From contig DATGGW010000009.1 of assembly GCA_035308345.1 (NCBI GenBank), positions 1-8,057 of the forward strand: DNA of 8,057 bases. The letters run 5' to 3'. The stretch comes from CF-113 sp035308345 (GTDB lineage: Bacteria; Chloroflexota; Ktedonobacteria; Ktedonobacterales; Ktedonobacteraceae). Made by a program: the position numbers and the translations under genes. Shown piece by piece: positions 5,429-8,057 of this stretch (within the stretch, counting starts at the first letter, position 1; each line of letters starts with the position of its first letter). Under the pieces are notes generated by a model. It made no database searches and was not told the DNA's origin. It was given only the letters and a program-made list of their open reading frames with translations.

Positions 5429-6637
5429 TCATCGCCCGTGAGATACAGTCTTTGAAGCAGCCGGTTTTCCTGAGATGTAGGAACTCAAGGTAACGTAATA
5501 CTGCCCGCCGGGACTGCTATCTGAGGAAACGGACAGGATATCGTTGGAGAACGGGCCATTGACCGGGTTATCCACCTGCAAAATGGTCACTTCGTCTTTC
5601 AGCATCGCAGGGCGCATAAAGGATATGACATGCAAGGATTGAGCTATGTCCCATAATACTTTTTGGGTAACGCCATCGCGCTGATCCCCCGCAATCCAGA
5701 AAACTACGCCATCTTGCTGGTAGATCACTTCGCTGCGACCGACATTACTCCACTTATGCTGTTGCATTTTGTCGGTCGGCAGCCACTGACCATCGACATA
5801 GATAGCACTCGGATTACCATACTGGTCGGGATCAATAGCATAGGCATTGCCATCTTGCACTACCTGGAGTACCTGTTCGAGAGGCATAAATTCGCGAACA
5901 ACAATTTGTCCCGTCCCCTTTGGAGGGGAGCCAGCAGAATTAAGATCATAGACCAGGTCCACAATGGGACCACTGGCCCAGGTATTGGTTGAGTCCTCAT
6001 AGATATTGATAGCAGACAATAAATAGTTTGCTGGCATCGATTGTGGCCAGTAGATATTGAAGTCTAATAGCTGCCGCGCCTGAAGCAGATTGACTTGCTC
6101 TGGATGAGTGTTAAAGCTATAAAAATATTTGTGGTTATGACGCACCTTACCATTAAAGTGCTTGACCTGTAACACGCCACTGCGCGAGCCATGCAGCAGC
6201 ATGGAGACGCCCTGTTCAAACGATGGGGCGGTAAAGGCAACGGTGAACATCATGAAAAGCGTTAGCGCGGCTGCCCATGCCAGCAGCGATTTGCGCATAG
6301 TGATTTCGCGCAAAGCTTCCCCGACCGTGCTCATTTTTGAAATTCTTTTAGAGAAAATACTGCGGCGCAGTCTAAGAGAACGGAAAACCCGCACGCTCGT
6401 CTTCTGCGCGAAAGCAGTGTCAACCGCCGTGTAGCGAGCATCCTCGACTTCCAGCAACGTCTGCGCGAAATAGGGCGGTAGTATCTCTTCTTCTGGAGAA
6501 AAGAGCGTGCTTAACTCTTGCGCGAAAGCAACATCTTCCTCGCTGAAATCCTCAGGGAGCGCCAGCTCTATTGCGGATGGAAAGAGATCATCCCCTTCCA
6601 TCCTATGATTTTCTCTCTCGAACTCGTTCGTACTCAT
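5429..6637 (-). CDS. Single-pass membrane protein, probable anti-sigma factor (DUF4367-like)
   Basis: A 402-residue protein in three parts: an acidic then basic cytoplasmic N-terminus (1-115, with ALPEDFSEEDVAFAQELSTL), one membrane helix at about 117-136 (SLLAWAAALTLFMMFTVAFT), and a large outer domain. The outer part has DUF4367-like features: FNIYWPQSMPANYLLSAINI near 193-212 and GVVFWIAGD...VLWDIAQSL near 310-335. It contains no cysteine, so the zinc anti-sigma motif HxxxCxxC is absent; the sigma-binding role is inferred from position and topology. The ATG at 6637 is chosen because AAGGAG (6645-6650) lies 7 nt upstream, inside the sigma gene, giving a 35-bp overlap. The longer frame up to 6703 would lie deeper in that gene and is less likely. 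The substrate-binding lipoprotein gene follows within 9 nt. Confidence 0.75.
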   Translation of the reverse strand: MSTNEFERENHRMEGDDLFPSAIELALPEDFSEEDVAFAQELSTLFSPEEEILPPYFAQTLLEVEDARYTAVDTAFAQKTSVRVFRSLRLRRSIFSKRISKMSTVGEALREITMRKSLLAWAAALTLFMMFTVAFTAPSFEQGVSMLLHGSRSGVLQVKHFNGKVRHNHKYFYSFNTHPEQVNLLQARQLLDFNIYWPQSMPANYLLSAINIYEDSTNTWASGPIVDLVYDLNSAGSPPKGTGQIVVREFMPLEQVLQVVQDGNAYAIDPDQYGNPSAIYVDGQWLPTDKMQQHKWSNVGRSEVIYQQDGVVFWIAGDQRDGVTQKVLWDIAQSLHVISFMRPAMLKDEVTILQVDNPVNGPFSNDILSVSSDSSPGGQYYVTLSSYISGKPAASKTVSHGR

Positions 6638-7292
6638 TCGCGTGCTCCTTGAGCACCTCGCGTAAGCGAGTCCGCGCTCGCCAGAGCCGGGTATCAACAG
6701 CATGGCGTGTCAGGCCAGTTTTCGCTGCCAGTTCCTCGGTACTGGCGTACTTGTAGTAGCGCTGATAGATTAGATAACGGTCAAGCTCAGGCAACATCGC
6801 CAATGCCAGGCGCAACTCCTCGCGTCTCTCGCTTTGTTCCAGCAACAATTCCATACTGGCTTCAGGGTATGGCGGCAGCGCGACACGGGCATCCTCGTAA
6901 CCACCCAATCCTGACATCTTACGCCTGCTTCCGCCTCCATGTCCCTCTGATGCCGACCACTGGCGGTATTCATCCGCCGATTGCACATGCAGGGCCTGGC
7001 GCCGGCATAATTGGCGACGCCGGTCGAGGGCGATATACTTCGCCCGCATTGTTAACCACGTCCTGAGAGTGCCTCGCTCAGGATCAAAGGTATCGATCTC
7101 TTGCCAGACAGTGACGAAGAGATCACTCACGCATTCTTCGGCATCCTGCGCAACGCCGATACCATCCAGTACTAGCCGTACAAAATAGTAGATCTCACGC
7201 GAATACCGCGAGATGAGCGTTTCAAATGCGTCCAGGTCACGTTCTTGTAACAATTTGGTCAAATCGTCATCTGACCAGCTCTGTCGCACCAT
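6603..7292 (-). CDS. ECF-type RNA polymerase sigma factor
   Basis: A 229-residue sigma-70 family factor with regions 2 and 4 only. Region 2 spans about 20-93 (DAFETLISRYSREIYYFVRL, AEECVSDLFVTVWQEIDTFD, RTWLTMRAKYIALDRRR). Region 4 spans about 160-213 (LAMLPELDRYLIYQRYY, then STEELAAKTGLTRHAVDTRL as the -35-reading helix-turn-helix). The linker (about 96-150) is long and Gly/Arg-rich (GHGGGSRRKMSGLGG). The ATG at 7292 is preferred because AAGGAG (7298-7303) lies 5 nt upstream; the in-frame ATG at 7319 has its purine run directly abutting. First gene of an apparent three-gene operon with the membrane protein and the substrate-binding lipoprotein; the downstream gene's ribosome-binding site lies inside its 3' end. 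The regulon is unknown. Confidence 0.9.
   Translation of the reverse strand: MVRQSWSDDDLTKLLQERDLDAFETLISRYSREIYYFVRLVLDGIGVAQDAEECVSDLFVTVWQEIDTFDPERGTLRTWLTMRAKYIALDRRRQLCRRQALHVQSADEYRQWSASEGHGGGSRRKMSGLGGYEDARVALPPYPEASMELLLEQSERREELRLALAMLPELDRYLIYQRYYKYASTEELAAKTGLTRHAVDTRLWRARTRLREVLKEHANEYERVRERKS
6645..6650 (-). promoter_or_regulatory. Ribosome-binding site of the anti-sigma gene inside the sigma gene
   Basis: AAGGAG on the minus strand, 7 nt before the ATG at 6637. It lies within the sigma factor coding region, so the two genes overlap and their translation is probably coupled, which keeps sigma and anti-sigma in step. Confidence 0.65.
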
Positions 7293-7332
7293 GATGGCTC
7301 CTTGAAGACCCGGAGACATCCCTCCACCATCT

Positions 7333-7360
7333 TAACACGCTGACCACCTCTCCAGCGTTA
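7333..7360. promoter_or_regulatory. Imperfect inverted repeat upstream of the sigma gene
   Basis: TAACACGCTG (7333-7342) and CAGCGTTA (7353-7360) are mirror images apart from a two-base insertion, separated by 10 bp, about 40-70 bp upstream of the sigma start. This is where a promoter or operator of the operon would be expected. No -35/-10 pair was convincing, and an ECF-type GGAAC/CGTC pair was not seen. Confidence 0.3.
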
Positions 7361-7580
7361 CAATTCTGTTAAGAGTTGGTAAATAATTCCTCAGTAGAGA
7401 GACGTACCCGATCGGTGGCGCACTCGCCTTCGCCTTGAAAGATATACGTTCGTTAAAACATCAATCTCTCAAAAGTACTATCGCCCGGATAACCAATGAA
7501 AAAATACGAAGGCTTCTTATCATTGTGCGTGATAGCCGGGTAAAAGTCAAGCTTTGGGGTGCTGGAGCACAGGGAGAGAG
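7361..7580. other. Non-coding stretch upstream of the sigma operon
   Basis: Together with 7293-7360 and the inverted repeat at 7581-7627 this makes more than 300 bp without a gene. It is more AT-rich than the neighbouring genes. CAATGA (7495-7500) and TCATTG (about 7519-7524) mirror each other around a GAAGGCTTC core, a weak imperfect palindrome. No ORF with a ribosome-binding site and no structured RNA was recognised. Confidence 0.35.
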
Positions 7581-7627
7581 GGATGAGGGCGACCGCAAGG
7601 TGGAGACCCTTGCGGTCGCCCTCGTCC
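7581..7627. repeat. REPIN-like inverted pair of the repeat head
   Basis: GGATGAGGGCGACCGCAAGG (7581-7600) and its near-perfect reverse complement (7608-7627) form a 20-bp stem with one T-G wobble and a 7-nt loop. The second arm plus loop, read on the minus strand, gives GGACGAGGGCGACC followed by CGCAAGGGTCTCCA, the exact head of REP copies A and C. The CTTACAATGACTACG tail is missing. Two REP heads in inverted orientation are the definition of a REPIN. It lies 23 bp past the stop of the ferredoxin-like gene, without a T-tract. Confidence 0.75.
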
Positions 7628-7650
7628 TGCATCATCCCTGGCTTCATGCC

Positions 7651-8055
7651 TTATTTAATGTTGAGGACGGGAATCTTCGAGACGGTCCAGCGATCATTGG
7701 GACTGGCAACCTCGAACTGCACCATTGAGATAGCATCGGTGGGACAGCGCACAATACACAGCCCACAGCGGATGCACTTCTCTTCGTCGATAATCATGTC
7801 AGCGCCGCCACGCCAGTTTTCGGTGCCCTGGTGCATGGGATCGCCCTTGACTACGCGCGAAAGGCCTTCCATACTGATACAGTCGTAGGGGCAGATGTCT
7901 ACGCAGCCAGAGCAGAGAATACAGATGGAGGGATCGATCATGATATTCAACTGGCATTGCAGGCAGCGCCGCGCCTGTTCAACCGCCTGTTCGGGTGTGT
8001 AACCGGTTTCCGTCTCGCGGGTATTGCTATAGCGATCTTTGAGCGGCAGGCCGGG
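7651..8055 (-). CDS. C-terminal part of an oxidoreductase with two 4Fe-4S clusters (partial)
   Basis: The frame is open to the right edge, so this is the last 134 residues of a longer protein, not a stand-alone ferredoxin: the apparent start at 7948-7950 is an internal TTG. The visible part reads SNTRETETGYTPEQAVEQAR, then C31-L-Q-C34, then two ferredoxin motifs, C45-x2-C48-x2-C51-x3-C55-P and C94-x2-C97-x2-C100-x3-C104-P, each able to hold a 4Fe-4S cluster. The ARRCLQC segment leading into a double ferredoxin is typical of the C-terminal end of GltD-like FAD/NAD(P)-dependent oxidoreductases, but the flavin and nucleotide domains lie outside the window, so that identity is an inference. It presumably passes electrons between a flavin and a partner. 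The stop TAA is followed by the inverted repeat at 7581-7627. Confidence 0.8.
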   Translation of the reverse strand, partial: PGLPLKDRYSNTRETETGYTPEQAVEQARRCLQCQLNIMIDPSICILCSGCVDICPYDCISMEGLSRVVKGDPMHQGTENWRGGADMIIDEEKCIRCGLCIVRCPTDAISMVQFEVASPNDRWTVSKIPVLNIK

Positions 8056-8057
8056 CA

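Noticed and set aside
7581..7627. Reading the inverted repeat as an intrinsic terminator of the ferredoxin-like gene
   Set aside because: No T-tract follows the stem on the minus strand, and the sequence matches the dispersed REP head. It may still affect transcript ends.

Overview
The window reads as a piece of a bacterial chromosome of fairly high GC. Every convincing gene lies on the minus strand. Gene style (an ECF sigma factor followed by a DUF4367-like membrane protein, a DUF4097 protein, a lipoprotein substrate-binding protein) together with abundant GAGGGCGACCGCAAGGG-type repeats suggests a Chloroflexota genome, most likely Ktedonobacteria. That placement is an inference from style, not from a marker gene.

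Layout from right to left, in the direction of transcription. The 3' end of an oxidoreductase or ferredoxin gene with two 4Fe-4S motifs enters from the right edge (7651 to the edge). A 20-bp-stem inverted repeat follows it. Next is a three-gene set that looks like one operon: an ECF-type sigma factor (6603-7292), a single-pass membrane protein that is probably its anti-sigma factor (5429-6637, overlapping the sigma gene by 35 bp), and a lipoprotein of the peptide ABC-transporter substrate-binding family (3713-5419, starting 9 nt after the previous stop). No permease or ATPase genes accompany the binding protein. A small XRE-type regulator with a TTG start (3272-3499) and a two-helix membrane protein with a DUF4097-type beta-repeat domain (2029-3150) come next, separated by a GTAG-headed hairpin.

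The 1128-1974 segment is a REP-associated tyrosine transposase (RAYT) gene bracketed by inverted copies of a roughly 63-bp repeat: two direct copies with an exact 100-bp offset on one side, one inverted copy on the other, and a truncated copy between the two. The inverted repeat at 7581-7627 carries the head of the same repeat as an inverted pair, so the family is dispersed, as expected for a REP/REPIN system. Beyond it, a metallo-beta-lactamase-fold hydrolase (95-949) has its own plausible promoter and a possible 18-codon leader ORF.

The two strongest points of interest are the REP-RAYT unit and the sigma / anti-sigma / substrate-binding-lipoprotein operon, which could be a ligand-sensing transcriptional switch. 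No rRNA, tRNA, CRISPR array or convincing intrinsic terminator was seen. Bases 1-94 hold no supported gene.
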